The notes: a model not told the origin generated them from the letters alone. A stretch of DNA of 64,000 nt from Paroedura picta (GCF_049243985.1 NC_135375.1:21762490-21826489), one strand, 5' to 3'; numbered from the stretch's first letter, positions 32,868 to 43,394 are shown. Numbers and translations are program-made.

Positions 32868-33202
32868 AACTGAGAATCACAGAGAGGGATGAAAAAGTGG
32901 AATTCACTGCTAGATGTTGTAGTGATGGCTACAGGCATGGACAGTTTTAAAAGATTAGACAGATTCTTGGAGGATAAGTCTATCAGTGGCTACTAGCCAT
33001 GGTGACTGAGGGGAACCTCCACATGCAGAAGCACTAAACCTCTGAATCCCATAGCCAGGAGACAACATCAGGGTAAGGCCTTGGTATCTATGCCCTGTTG
33101 TTGGCTGCCTTCCAGAGGAACTGGCTGGCCACACATGAGACAGGATGCTGGACTAGATGGATCAATGATCTGATCTGGCAGGGTTCTTCTTAAGTTCTTA
33201 AT
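32868..33202 (+). repeat. CR1-type LINE 3' end, distinct subfamily
   Basis: gtggaattcactgctagatg, ttaaaagattagacagattc and gctggactagatggatcaat to ttcttcttaagttctta. The terminal block differs from the ATTCTATG-type CR1, so it is a separate lineage of the CR1/L3 group. Confidence 0.75.
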
Positions 33203-33300
33203 GGGGACTTGGATCTTTGTGTGACACCGTGGACTGTTTCAAGAGTAGGGTTGATGTAAATTCCATGGCAAATTATTGAACTTACCCATATTCCATTGTT

Positions 33301-33440
33301 ACAATCAGACACAATTTGATTCAAGTCCAGTAGCATTTTAGAAATCAACAACATTTTTTAGGGAATGAGCTTTTAAGAGTCAATGCACCCTTCGGCAGAT
33401 GCAAGTAGAAATGGAGATCTCTGAGTCCTTTTATCTTAGC
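33301..33440 (-). repeat. GGTCTTAAAGGTGC-type dispersed repeat
   Basis: Reverse order of 52413: gattcaagtccagtagcatt, ttagaaatcaacaac, gagcttttaagagtcaatgc, cttcggcagatg. Confidence 0.5.
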
Positions 33441-33464
33441 CAGAAGATAAGGGGCATGTTAAAG

Positions 33465-34240
33465 CAGCCTTTCTCAACCTTTGGACTGTGGAGGCACACC
33501 TGAAAATTTTTCAGGCTTGAGGCATACTGGAAGCGATGTCAGCTGGTCACACCTCCCTGCCCCATGTCCCCCCTGGAAGTGACATGTCACCTGGAAGTGA
33601 CATCACTCAGGTGGAACCACTGCTTCATTAGCAAGTTTTCTGCTACAGATGAGAGTCAAAGGAATAGGACACCTGGGATCTCCAGTCTATGTGAAACCCA
33701 ACAATTAAGTAGGCTTCACTGTAAAGATGAGTTGCTGTTGTTGTTTTTTGAATCACAGAAGGCCCCTCTCTCCACTACTCAAAGTCTGGAGCTTGACAGG
33801 GGGCAGCAGAGCTAGTCCATGGCAAGCACAACAAGGCAGAAGGCCTCTCTGTGCCACCCAAGGCCCAGAGGTTGCAGAAGACCCCTTTCTCAACCGCCAA
33901 GTCAACCCTCCCCCCCCCCAAAAAAAACACCCAATTCTCTCACCCCAACTCCTAGGATGGACTCATCTTACTCAACTCCAGCTGCCACCAACAACCTAGG
34001 TTGATGAAATGGCAGGGACCTCATCTCCCAAAGGTTCGAATGACTGAAACCTCTCCCTTTCCCACCCCCTCCAGGCCCATCCTTGGCCACTTGGGGAGTG
34101 GGCGAGTTAAAACACCCATATGAGGGAGTTTCTAAAAAAAACACCCTATAATAATAATAATATTTTTTAAAAACCCCAATACACCATGGGTGCACGAATG
34201 GCATACCAATGTATTACAACACACTGGTTGAGAATCCCTG
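33465..34240. mobile_element. SPIN/Charlie-like hAT element, ~775 bp
   Basis: Left end CAGCCTTTCTCAACCTTTGG, right end CTGGTTGAGAATCCCTG: inverted repeats sharing TTCTCAACC. Subterminal text (acactggttgagaatcc; tgaaaatttttcaggcttga) is typical of hAT families with a TTCTCAACC end. Poly-A/G/C slips and ggaagtgacatcac repeats lie inside. No 8-bp duplication could be matched, and no transposase is recognised. Confidence 0.6.
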
Positions 34241-34480
34241 CTTGTAGAAATTGCAGAGGTACAACGAATGTTGCAAGTGGCTTGATCAGGGAAGTGCTTG
34301 GGGGCAGATGATTAGCATCTGTAGTAAGATAAGCATCCTGTGTCCACATGCAGCCCTGGGAAGGAGTCTGCTGTTCTGACCTTGTGAATGAACCCCAGTT
34401 CAGCAGTGTCATTTCTCCTTGAAGCTTCCTTGAGCACTGCCACCACTCAATGAGATGTGAATTGATTGGTAGGTCTGTTT

Positions 34481-34835
34481 TGTTAGACCAGGCTTTCTCA
34501 ACCAGGTTTTCATGAAGGCCTGAGGTTTCTTGAGGGCCCTGTAAGGATTTTCCGAATGGGTGGGAGTTAGTTATTTAATTTTTTAAAAAAATGTGTTAAA
34601 CGCTTATCAGGTGATATGACCATATACAGTCATCTTGACCTGCCCCCCTCCCCAAATGGCCAATGATAGGCCTAGAAAGTGTGGGAAGGGGAGGGGCCCC
34701 AGATGGGCGTGTCCACAGCTATGCTTCCCAACCATATTCTGCATGATCGTGCCACTTCTGGGGCTTCTTGAAGCCTGAGGTCTGTTTCAGGGATTTCTCG
34801 ACGGTAAAAAAGGCTGAGAAAAGGCTCAGTGAGAC
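34481..34835. mobile_element. hAT element with CAGGCTTTCTCAACCA end
   Basis: Element about 34489-34827: left end caggctttctcaaccagg, right end ggctgagaaaaggctc. The flanks tgttagac (34481-34488) and agtgagac (34828-34835) match at 6 of 8 positions. The interior aggtgatatgaccatataca is common in reptile copies. Non-autonomous. Confidence 0.72.
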
Positions 34836-34889
34836 AGTGAAATATTCAGATGTCTGACAAATTAGATTTTTGCAAAAACTTTGTGGGGA

Positions 34890-35095
34890 AAAGTGCTGTT
34901 GGGTTGCAATGGACTCAGGGCAAGGTAAGGTTTTTAAGGCAAGAGATATTTAGAAGTGGCTTTTCATCACCTGCCTCTGCAAAACAGCCCTGGATCTTTT
35001 GGGTAGTTTCCCATCCAAGCCCTCACCAAGGCTGACGCTGCTTAGCTTTCAAGACCTGACAAAATCCAGCCAGTCTGGGCCATGCGGATCATGGT
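34890..35095 (-). repeat. 5S rRNA-derived SINE, nearly complete
   Basis: Reversed: ttgcaatggactcagggcaa at the 3' end, ggcaagagatatttagaagt, then the 5S part cttgggtagtttcccatcc-like and gctgcttagctttcaagacc with gccagtctgggcc. Minus-strand head near 35095. Confidence 0.85.
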
Positions 35096-35639
35096 ACAAA
35101 AGCTGTCCTTGTGCAAGCACACTGCTGATCTAACCAGACTGGCCGTCTTTACCACTGCTGAAGACAACTTAAATACAGAAGAGCAGGATTTTTTATTTTT
35201 TACATGCACATGCAGTGTGAGTTTATAACCGATTTCTATGATTTGTGACTGTTTTACCTGTTAATTCAAACAATTGCTTGACCAGCAGTGCAGTAAGGAC
35301 AGGAAGAAACAGACATTCATCAAGCCGGGTCAGAACACGCAGGCACAAAAACCGTCCTGTACTGTTCTGCTAGGAAGGACGACGTTGCAGCCGCCTGCCA
35401 AGCCACCACAAACAGGCTGATGGACTGCCAAACACGCCCAAAATAATTGGCTCTCTATTTACAACTAGCATGGGGGGAGAACCTAGTTACATGAACAGCT
35501 TTAAAAAAAAAAGAGATAATTTTATGACAAAAGGACTATTTCTCCACACATGTGCATATTCAGATGTGAAAAGTCTTTATATCACGAATAATGAAATAAA
35601 CAATACATCACAGAATCATCTTAACATTGGCTCATATAT
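35096..35639. other. No recognisable feature
   Basis: Unique-looking, AT-rich toward the right. Confidence 0.4.
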
Positions 35640-36181
35640 TTTTTAAAGGGCCATGTAGGCGGCCCTATCCAAGCCCAGACAGTCACCCTGTCCAGGTGGT
35701 ATCCAGGTAAGCGGGCCTATCTGGACGCACCCGGCCCCTGGAGTGCCTGCCTCCAGGATCCAAGCGCGCGGCCTAATCCGGGCACGCCCAGCAAAGCTGG
35801 GCACTTCTGTATTGGGACAGCGGTGCCACCCAGCCACCACATCAACCATGGGCCCTCTGGTGAGGAGGGCACAGGGCCAGGGAAGCCGCGGACTCACCTG
35901 GGGGGGGGGCTCGGGGATGGGGATGGCTTCCCCATGGCCTGCTAAGCACACCTGGCACCTCTTCGAAGCGGTGGGTGTGCTTGGCAGGCCACAGGGAAGC
36001 TGCTGACTTGTGGAGGGAGGGTGCTGGGGATGGCACCCCTGTGGACCGCCAAGCACACCCGCCACGTCGAAGAGTCACCGGGTGTGCTTCGCGGCCCACA
36101 GGGAAGCCGTGGAGTCGCGGGGGGTGGGGGAAGGGCCAAGGATCACTTCAGGTGATCTTATGAACGGGCTTTGAAGCTAGT
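35640..36181. repeat. GC-rich block with ~108-bp tandem repeat
   Basis: 35870-36120 holds about 2.3 units, each with cagggaagcc.NNgga.tc, a G-run, ggggatggc and gccaagcacacc / ggtgtgcttggc. The last pair forms an inverted repeat inside each unit. CpG-rich against an AT-rich surround. The right edge aacgggctttgaagctagt (36163-36181) is shared with 24239-24257, so the block may be the interior of a DNA transposon. Open frames here repeat the unit and are not convincing genes. Confidence 0.6.
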
Positions 36182-36265
36182 AGAATCATAAAATTGGAAG
36201 GGACCTCCAGAGTCATCTAGTCTAACCCCCGTACAAGGCAGGATAAACACATTGCATACACTGCT
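36182..36265 (-). repeat. CR1 3' end
   Basis: agaatcataaaattggaagg, gacctccagagtcatctag, ctaacccccgtacaaggcag. Strongly 5'-truncated, older subfamily. Confidence 0.8.
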
Positions 36266-36393
36266 CGTCGCATGCCTGAAACTGATTCTAACCATGCCCC
36301 CTTTTTTCCTGGGTTTGCATTTTTGCAGTTTACATCTTCACAGAGAACTTGCATAAAGAGCTAATTGTGTGTGCGCGCATGTGTGTGTGAAGG

Positions 36394-36598
36394 GCTGTCA
36401 AATCACAACCAACTTATGACAACCCTGTAGGGTTTCCAAGGGGAGGGACATTCAGAAATGGTTAGCCTCTGCATGCCCCTGCAGAGCAGTCCGGAATTCC
36501 TTGGCCGTCTCCCACCCGAATTCTGACTAGAGCCAACCCTGTATAGCTTCTGAAATCCCAGGAGGTCAGGCTAGCCTGGGCCACCCAGGTCACGGCCA
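36394..36598 (-). repeat. 5S rRNA-derived SINE
   Basis: Reversed: 3' end gctgtcaaatcacaaccaac, the caaccctgtagggtttccaa block, ggttagcctctgcatgcccc, then the 5S-like cccacccgaattctgactag and gcttctgaaatcccaggagg. Complete or nearly so. Confidence 0.82.
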
Positions 36599-36604
36599 TG
36601 ACAT

Positions 36605-36990
36605 GGAAATTGTTGTTGTTGTTGTTGGGTGTGAAGTCGTGTCCGACCCAACGCGACCCCCATGGACAATGATCCTCCAGGCCTTCCTCCAGACCATTCC
36701 CCGGAGTCCATTTAAGTTTGCACCGACTGCTTCAGTGACTCCATCCAGCCACCTCATTCTCTGTCGTCCCCTTCTTCTTTTGCCCTCGATCGCTCCCAGC
36801 ATTAGGCTCTTCTCCAGGGAGTCCTTCCTTCTCATGAGGTGGCCAAAGTATTTGAGTTTCATCTTCAGGATCTGGCCTTCTAAGGAGCAGTTAGGGCTGA
36901 TCTCCTCTAGGACTGACCGGTTCGTTCGCCTTGCAGTCCAAGGGACTCGCAAGATATCTAGCCAATTCTGCTCTAGGATGTTAGGTAAAG
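36605..36990 (-). repeat. RTE/BovB-like LINE 3' end
   Basis: The minus-strand frame reads ...LKMKLKYFGHLMRRKDSLEK, SLMLGAIEGKRRRGRQRMRW, LDGVTEAV, then the end of the frame. Next comes a tail with cgacttcacacc-type sequence and (CAA)5 at 36611-36628. This C-terminal block (KYFGHLMRR.DSLEK, RRRGRQRMRWLDG) is typical of the BovB group of RTE LINEs; an L2 assignment is less likely. The fragment is the last ~125 codons with few disruptions. BovB is known for horizontal transfer involving squamates. Confidence 0.7.
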
Positions 36991-37369
36991 CAGAGATGAC
37001 AGCCAAAGATGAGTAGAAAAGAAAAGGTAGTTTTCACGCTGGCAATGGCAAAAACTTTATTCAAACAATGTAAACTGTTAAAAGCAGAACGAGTTCCTAG
37101 GTGCAACAGCCTCGTTTTTGTTTTAACTTCATCAGCGGACTGTAACAAAAGCAGAATATATCATGTCTTCATGCAGACCCGTATATATTTTTATAACTAA
37201 AGTTGTTTTCTACCTTAAATATAGTTTAGTATTTCTTAATTGCTTTTTTAAAGGATACTAACAAAGTCAATCTTCAACATGCTTCCTGTATATGCAAATA
37301 TATACATTTGATATTAAAAAATTCTTACATCAAAAAGGCAAATCATTAAAGAACATATGCCAAATATCC
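36991..37369. other. No recognisable feature
   Basis: AT-rich unique-looking sequence. Confidence 0.4.
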
Positions 37370-37677
37370 ATACCTTGTATTTTATAGCCAGTTTGGTGTA
37401 GTGGCTAGGAGTGCGGACTTCTAATCTGGCATGCCGGGTTCGATTCTGTGCTCCCCCACATGCAGCCAGCTGGATGACCTTGGGCTCGCCACAGCACTGA
37501 TAAAGCTGTTCTGACTGAGCAGTAATATCAGGGCTCTCTCAGGCTCACCCACCTCACAGGGTGTCTGTTGTGGGGAGAGGAAAGGGAAGGTGACTGTAAG
37601 CCGCTTTGAGCCTCCTTCGGGTAGGGAAAAGCGGCATATAAGAACCAACTCTTCTTCTTCTATACCTTATATTTTAT
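37370..37677 (+). repeat. CORE-like SINE with 16-bp target duplication
   Basis: SINE 37386-37661 is full length and near consensus. The flanks ataccttgtattttat (37370-37385) and ataccttatattttat (37662-37677) differ at one position. This defines the true SINE ends: it begins at (a)gccagtttggtg and finishes with (CTT)n. Confidence 0.95.
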
Positions 37678-37861
37678 GACATAATGGATGTTAGGTAGTC
37701 TTTTTACCAAGCTTCCGGTAATGGGAGAGACTTTCCAGAGATTGTCACAGAGGGAAAAGGCAATTCTGGAGTCCACAGGGGTGGGCAAAATATATCAGTC
37801 CACAGGGTCAGAGCTAGACGAGAGAAGAAAGTATATCCGTGCAGGTTATCTAGACCATCTG

Positions 37862-38108
37862 CCCTAACCTGGATGGCCCAAGGTGTCCCGATCTCGTCAG
37901 GTCTTGGGTGCTTAAGCAGGGCCGGCCCTGGCTAATACTCGGATGGGAAGTCTAGTGTTGCTACACAGAGAGGAAGTCCATGAAGTCCAAGGGAAATCCA
38001 GGGTTGCTTCACGGAGGCAGGCAATGGCCAACCACCTTTGTTCGTTTCTTGCCATGAAAACTCTACAGAGTCACCCTATATCAGCAGTGACTTGACAGTA
38101 CTGTCCTC
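37862..38108 (+). repeat. 5S rRNA-derived SINE, well preserved
   Basis: tgtcccgatctcgtcaggtc, ttgggtgcttaagcagggcc and ggctaatactcggatgggaa cover the 5S internal promoter and the 5S 3' half almost intact. The body and tgacttgacagtactgtcc end follow. It preserves more of the 5S head than the other copies. Confidence 0.87.
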
Positions 38109-38157
38109 CACCCTTCGGACCATGTATATGGCTAGGTGCTGGAGGCAGGTGGATCAG

Positions 38158-38410
38158 AGAGCCAGTTTGGTGTAGTGGTTAGGAGTGCGGACTTCTAATT
38201 TGGCATGCCGGGTTCGATTCCCTGCTCCTCCCCCACATGCAGCCAGCTGGGTGACCTTGGGCTCACCATGGCACTGATAAAACTGTTCAGCCTCACCAGC
38301 CTCACAGGGTGTCTCTTGTGGAGAGAGGAAAGGGAAGGCAGTTGTAAGCCGCTTTGAGCCTCCTTCGCATAGAGAAAAGCAGCATATAAGAACCAACTCT
38401 TCTTCTTCAG
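38158..38410 (+). repeat. CORE-like SINE
   Basis: Head gccagtttggtgtagtgg, gggtgaccttgggctcacc, a small internal deletion after aaactgttcagcctcacc, and a (CTT)3 tail. Confidence 0.9.
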
Positions 38411-38677
38411 TCGTCAGCAAAACATATTACTGGGGAAGGCATCTGGCCAACAAATAATATAAGGCTAGGCCGTATGATTTATTTGGTTCTTTATCCAAAC
38501 TATTTATAATTTACTCATCTGATCAACGGGACTCCAAGGAACTGAAATGGAACTTTTTGAATCTGCACCGAGGATTCTTCTTCAAATTGAAGGAGTAAAA
38601 TAAAATGCTGAAAATCAATTTATACGCTGCCAACATCTTTGTGTAAACTAGATATCACATTTTTGCATCACTTACAG

Positions 38678-38715
38678 GGGTAGTCAAACTGCGGCCCTCC
38701 AGATGTCCATGAATG
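38678..38715. mobile_element. hAT-A fragment
   Basis: caggggtagtcaaactgcgg ccctccagatgtccatga is the left arm only, truncated at ~38715. Confidence 0.75.
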
Positions 38716-39292
38716 TCCCCTCCCCACACTGAGGGACCTGCATGGTCCTATGGTTGGGAAACCTGGCTCTAGTGAGTGAGCCCAGAATTGGTGTGTTTGT
38801 AGGTGGGTGTCCTTTTCTGGAAATTGACATTTTTTGAGTGGGTGTGTTTTTCAGGAAGAGGTTAAGACCCACAACAACAGCAACAAAATTCATGATAGTC
38901 GAGACCCGATTTTGATATTTCAGGTCAGTGAGTATGTGGAGCAGATGGTTGGACTTGGTATCATTCAGTGTGAACTGCAGAAGGTGTAAGATTTTCTAAG
39001 CTGTCAGCACAGATTTATGAGAGCAACAGATTGGCTCCCGGTGCCTCCAGAATCTGTACTTTCCCAGGTTGCTTCCTGATATATTTACATCTTCCACTGA
39101 CAAGCAATGTAAGAGTTTCAGCCGCTGTCACACTGTAGGGCTGCTCTGAAATGTAATTAGTAATGTGCCTCGTTGCTTTAAAAGCGACATTTGGTTGATC
39201 GTCACCAAGACCAAGGAATGCACAACTTTTGAGAACCATTCCACAGAGCAATGAACTCTATGAGAACATAATTTAGTTAGCATAGGGTTGCC
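38716..39292. other. No recognisable feature
   Basis: Unique-looking sequence. Confidence 0.4.
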
Positions 39293-39406
39293 AACCTTCA
39301 GGGGAGGCCTGGAGATCTTGGAAGTTACGAGCCCAGCGTAGCTCATGCTGCACCCCCCCCCTCACCAATCTCCAGGAATTGTCAAACCTAGAGTTGGCAA
39401 CCATAC
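39293..39406 (+). mobile_element. hAT-B, internally deleted
   Basis: Both ends are present (tagggttgccaaccttcagg; gagttggcaacca) but the middle is reduced to ~70 bp. Confidence 0.72.
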
Positions 39407-39429
39407 TTTATCACTATAAAACAAGAGCT

Positions 39430-39739
39430 AGCAATGGGATTACAAGCCTCTTGTGGTGCAGGGTGGTAAGGCAGTTGACATGCTGTCTGAAGCTGTGACC
39501 ATGAGGCTGGGAGTTCGATCCCAGCAGCCGGCTCAAGGTTGACTCAGCCTTCCGTCCTTCTGAGGTCGGTAAAATGAGTACCCAGCTTGCTGGGGGGTAA
39601 ACGGTAATGACTGGGGAAGGGACCGGCAAACTACCCCGTATTGAGTCTGCCATGAAAACGCTAGAGGGCATCACCCCAAGGGTCAGACATGACTCGGTGC
39701 TTCCACAGGGGATACCTTTACCTTTTAGCGGTGGGATTG
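39430..39739 (+). repeat. Sauria-like SINE with target duplication
   Basis: SINE 39443-39726, same structure as 25303. The flanks agcaatgggatta (39430-39442) and agcggtgggattg (39727-39739) match at 10 of 13. Confidence 0.9.
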
Positions 39740-39816
39740 GCTTATGAAGGGCTAGAATGGAAGGGGGTCCCGTGTGCAGTTTTTCATGGGACCCCTACCT
39801 TTTCTCCACTAAGTGT

Positions 39817-40027
39817 TAGGGTTGCCAATGTCCAGGTGCAGCCTGGAGACCTCCTGGAATTACAACTGATCTCCACACTAAAGAGATCAGCTCCCCTGGA
39901 GAAAACGGCTGCTTTGGAGGGTGGATTGGGTGGCATTCTACCCTGCTCAGCTCCCCCCCTTCCCTCAGCTCCCCAAACGTCACCCTCAAATCTCCAGAAA
40001 TTTTCCAACCCGAAGTCAGCAACTCTA
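39817..40027 (+). mobile_element. hAT-B element, full length
   Basis: tagggttgccaatgtccagg ... cagcaactcta; interior tctccacactaaagagatc, ggagaaaacggctgctttgg, tctccagaaattttccaacc. Flanking 8-mers agree at only 4 positions. Confidence 0.8.
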
Positions 40028-40067
40028 TGCAGTTTGGTTCAGGAGGTCTGCTATGGCTGTGGCAACT

Positions 40068-40484
40068 AGAAGAAGAAAAGTTGGGCTTTATACCCCACTT
40101 TCACTACCCAAAGGAGCCTCAAAGCGGTTTACAATCGCCTTCCCTTCCTCTCCCCACAACAGACACCCTGTGAGGGAGGTGAGGCTCAGAAAGCCCTGAT
40201 ATTACTGAAGAAGAAGAAGAGTTGGTTCTTATATGCCGCTTTTCTCTACCCGAAGGAGGCTCAAAGCGGCTTACAATCGCCTTCCCTTCCTCTCCCCACA
40301 ACAGACACCCTGTGAGGGAGGTGGGGGCTGAGAGAGCTCTGACTGAACTGGTCTGTGAGAACAGTTCTATGAGGACTGTGATTAGCCCAAGGTCACCCAG
40401 ATTGCATGTGTAGGAGATGGGAATCAATTCCGGCTCTCCAGATTAGAGGTTGCTGCTCTTAACCACTACACCAAACTGGCTCTC
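40068..40484 (-). repeat. Dimeric (1.5-unit) CORE-like SINE
   Basis: Minus strand: a full unit runs from 40484 to its (CTT)4 tail at about 40208. It continues directly into a second, 3'-half unit starting agtaatatcagggct and ending in its own CTT tail at 40068. The junction ttcttcttcagtaatatcag is identical to the one at 53128 in the copy at 52854. The second unit starts where the monomer has gagcagtaatatcaggg. Confidence 0.9.
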
Positions 40485-40986
40485 AGGGGAAAGGCTATTG
40501 TCCCTTGCTCTGCCTGGGACATATTTCATTTTCAAGGCTTGGCAGGTGAACAGTTGCCTGGCAGTGTTGAAATGCGGCTCAGGTGTGCAACTGACGGTAA
40601 ATCACCTGGCCTCGGTCCACACCTGCAACAGAGGGGAGGACATCCAGGTATTTTGCAGGGGGAAATTAAAAGGTAGCTATATAGACATCTCTTCTTCCCC
40701 TCAGCAGGGAAGATAACTTTTTGACATATTGGGTGTTACTCAGTATTTGTTCTGGGAATCCTCTGAATAAAACAAAACAAAAACCTCTTCTTCTTTTTTT
40801 GCTGGAATAACCCAGTTATGGGAAAAAAATATTTTTCATGTTTTCTGCATACTTGGCTGTAGGACAACTGTGAAGAGCTGCTGACTGGAATAAAAGTTTT
40901 CATTTTGTGGTCTTTGAAAATTACCTCTTTACCAATAAAGTAATTTTTTTTAAAGTTTGATTGACCCATACTTTTCTCTCCCTCTC

Positions 40987-41018
<32 letters not shown>

Positions 41019-41322
41019 GGGGGGATTTTCAAACAGCTGTGAAAGAACTTCAAGTATGTGTACTTAATATGCCCTGGGTTTTAAAGGATTCTAGGTTTTA
41101 AACGGATTAAGACCGGATTGAGTTTCTTTGTTAATTTGTTAGCTGAACTTTGTCCTTCATACTTCAGCGCCAAGATTGTCTGTGAGACTGAGGCCTGCCG
41201 TCTGCCTCAAATAACACAAAATTACTTTTGGGGTATGGATATGACTTTCTAAAGGCTTTTGCAAAGTCATGCCCTTGCAAAGCAGGTAGAATGTTTGGCT
41301 GGTCAAAGGTTGGTTAACTTGT
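40485..41322. other. Mostly unique DNA; (TG)n at 40987-41019
   Basis: A (TG)16 microsatellite and an adjoining G-run. No exon recognised. Confidence 0.5.
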
Positions 41323-41693
41323 TGTGAGCCTAGGGGTTCCAGTCCCCAGGTGGGACATGGGGGATCTTCTGGAATTATAGCTCATCTCCAGAGTCCAGAC
41401 CAGGGGTAGTAAAAATGCGGCCCTCCAGCTGTCCACGGACTACAATTCCCAGAAGCCCCTGCCAGCATTTGCTGGCAGGGGCTCCTGGGAATTGTAGTCC
41501 ATGAATAGCTGGAGGGCTGCAGTTTGACTACCCCTGGTCCAGACTAAAGGCAGAAATGGCTGGATGGAGGATGGACCCCATAGCATTATACTCCACAGAG
41601 GCCCCTCCCTGCCTCACATCCCTCCAACTCCCAGATCCACCTCCAAAGTCTCCAGGTATCCCCCAACCCAGAGTTGGCAGCCCTACATGAACC
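41323..41693 (+). mobile_element. hAT-B element split by a hAT-A insertion
   Basis: hAT-B at 41331-41685: ends taggggttccag and gttggcagcccta. The flanks tgtgagcc and catgaacc differ only by three transitions, consistent with an aged 8-bp duplication. The interior continues on both sides of the insertion at 41401-41536. Confidence 0.82.
41393..41544. mobile_element. hAT-A nested in hAT-B, perfect 8-bp duplication
   Basis: Element 41401-41536 (136 bp), CAGGGGTAGT / ACTACCCCTG. gtccagac is duplicated exactly at 41393-41400 and 41537-41544, within hAT-B sequence. hAT-A therefore moved after this hAT-B copy arrived. Confidence 0.95.
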
Positions 41694-41800
41694 AGTCATA
41701 GAGTTGCCAAGCAAAAGACCTCCCACCAACCTGGTTTGTTGCCCACCAGCTCTTGAAGTGCCAGTGTTTGAAATTAGGGGGCATATGTTGTCGTTATATT

Positions 41801-41879
41801 AGAATCATAGAGTTGGAAGGGGCCATACAGGCCATCTAGTCCAACTCCCTGCTCAGCGCAGGATCAGCCCAAAGCACCT
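41801..41879 (-). repeat. CR1 3' end
   Basis: agaatcatagagttggaagg ... ggatcagcccaaagcacc: the last ~80 bp of CR1. Confidence 0.88.
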
Positions 41880-41890
41880 ATTGGTGTGCT

Positions 41891-41924
41891 GATGTCACTT
41901 CCAGTGAAAACTGGAAGTGACATC
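41891..41924. repeat. 15-bp perfect inverted repeat
   Basis: gatgtcacttccagt, loop gaaa, actggaagtgacatc. It follows the CR1 end. The ggaagtgacatca word recurs at 33590 and, partly, at 14105. Confidence 0.7.
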
Positions 41925-42499
41925 ATGGGACCCCCTAGGGTTTGCAAAAGCTCCATGGTGATAGGTTGCAGCCTGGCAACCTTGCAGCCCTCTAAGCTCC
42001 TCCTCATACCCTGCCTCAGACACGAACCAAAAAGATAGGTAGCAAAGATCACCTACTAGCTGGGTGTGAGTTAATCAAGGTGTGTGAGGAGGAAAGGAGG
42101 CAAAGGGGAAAGGGAGTGTTGGGAAATGCTACATAAGAGCTGGCCTAAGGGCCAAACTACAACTTATAATTAGAGACAGGTTTTCCTCAACCAGCTTGGA
42201 CTGTCACATGTCAGGCTGCCCTCTGTACCCACACCCACCAAGCTGAAATGCTATACTTTCAACTGAATGACCTCCCTCCATCCCCTATGGAGACAACTCT
42301 GCAGTTGATTTTAATATCTAATTTTATTTTTATTTATTTATTTTGGGATTTGTAAGCTCCCCCTCTCCAAAAATTGATCTTGTGGCAGTGTATAACAGTA
42401 AAAAGGATACAAACTACAGTCCATCTGAACAAAAGTTCTAAAATTCAACTAAAACCAATTCCTTAACCCTTATTAATCCCTTCTGTTCTAAACAAGCTA
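41925..42499. other. No exon; LINE-type T-rich tail at 42308-42370
   Basis: ttttatttttatttatttat followed by ggatttgtaagctccccctc looks like a reversed LINE 3' end. The phrase aagggccaaactacaa at 42147 resembles a transposon end. Otherwise unique. Confidence 0.4.
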
Positions 42500-42683
42500 G
42501 CCGAACAAACAGACTACTCTGATCTCGCCAGATCATGGAAGCTAATCAGGACAGGCGGACTGCTTGGAGGGACTCCCCCAGACAAGACGCAGAGACAGGC
42601 AATGAAACCACCTCTAAATGTCTCTTGACTTATGAACAATTTGGAGTTGCCATAGTCAGCTGCGATTTGATGGCAACCCCCCC
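42500..42683 (+). repeat. 5S rRNA-derived SINE
   Basis: actctgatctcgccagatca, tggaagctaatcaggac, gcaatgaaaccacctc, tgtctcttgacttatgaac, gctgcgatttgatggca. Diverged. Confidence 0.78.
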
Positions 42684-43094
42684 CCCCAAATTAGTTGTTT
42701 TTCACAGATAAAGCACTGCCTAAATTTCACCATGCTATATAAAAGCACGAGAATATATGCTTTACAGAATTTTACTCAGGTACACTTTCTGCTTGTACAT
42801 AAATGCTAGGACACAAAGCATCGATCACGTTTCTGGCTTTTATCCTAATATAACATGTGTGCTTTGTGCATATGCTTGATTTGCTGTGTTTAGGGAAATG
42901 CCGCTTGCCAATGGATCGCCACAGAATGCTGTGTTTGCAAAAGGATCAAGTGCTAATAAATCCAGAGTTTTAAGCAGTTGGAATGTGCAATTTTAGATTT
43001 TTGGGATTTTTTTTTTTTTTTTGGCAAAGCAAGAAACTACCGAAAAGAACCCTCCCCCCCTCCCCCCCCCAATGTCTGTATGCAGAACCAAGTC
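42684..43094. other. No recognisable feature
   Basis: Unique-looking, with poly-T and poly-C runs near 43010 and 43060. Confidence 0.4.
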
Positions 43095-43099
43095 ATTAA

Positions 43100-43197
43100 A
43101 GCAAAGCTGGAGAGTCCAGGGGCACCTTTAAGACTTTATTGATCTTAAAGATGCACCTGGACTCAAACTTCTGCTGCTTTAGACCAACACTTCTTGA
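43100..43197 (+). repeat. GGTCTTAAAGGTGC-type repeat with inverted duplication
   Basis: agtccaggggcacctttaag (43113) is repeated in reverse as cttaaagatgcacctggact (43145-43164) around tttattgat, forming a hairpin. The right half continues into ctgctgctttagaccaacac, the usual 3' text. Confidence 0.6.
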
Positions 43198-43394
43198 ACC
43201 AAGTCATTAAAACATTGGAGAAAAACAACTATTCTTTTTCTGCAATAAGTATCCAAAGTTCGCCACCTAGTGCTCTTGTTTGGAAGTACATGAACAGGTT
43301 GCCTATACAATAGTAGCTTTTCAATGCCTTTTTGATCTCAGCTTCTTTGGTATGAAGGCCCTGTGTGTTGCAGAAGATTCTGCGGGGAATTAAT

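Noticed and set aside
35743-36099. Repeated peptides rich in Pro/Ala/His
   Set aside because: They follow the minisatellite period; several frames on both strands are open because of GC-richness.
37862-37960. 5S rRNA-like sequence
   Set aside because: It continues into a SINE body and tail, so it is a 5S-derived SINE and not a 5S gene.
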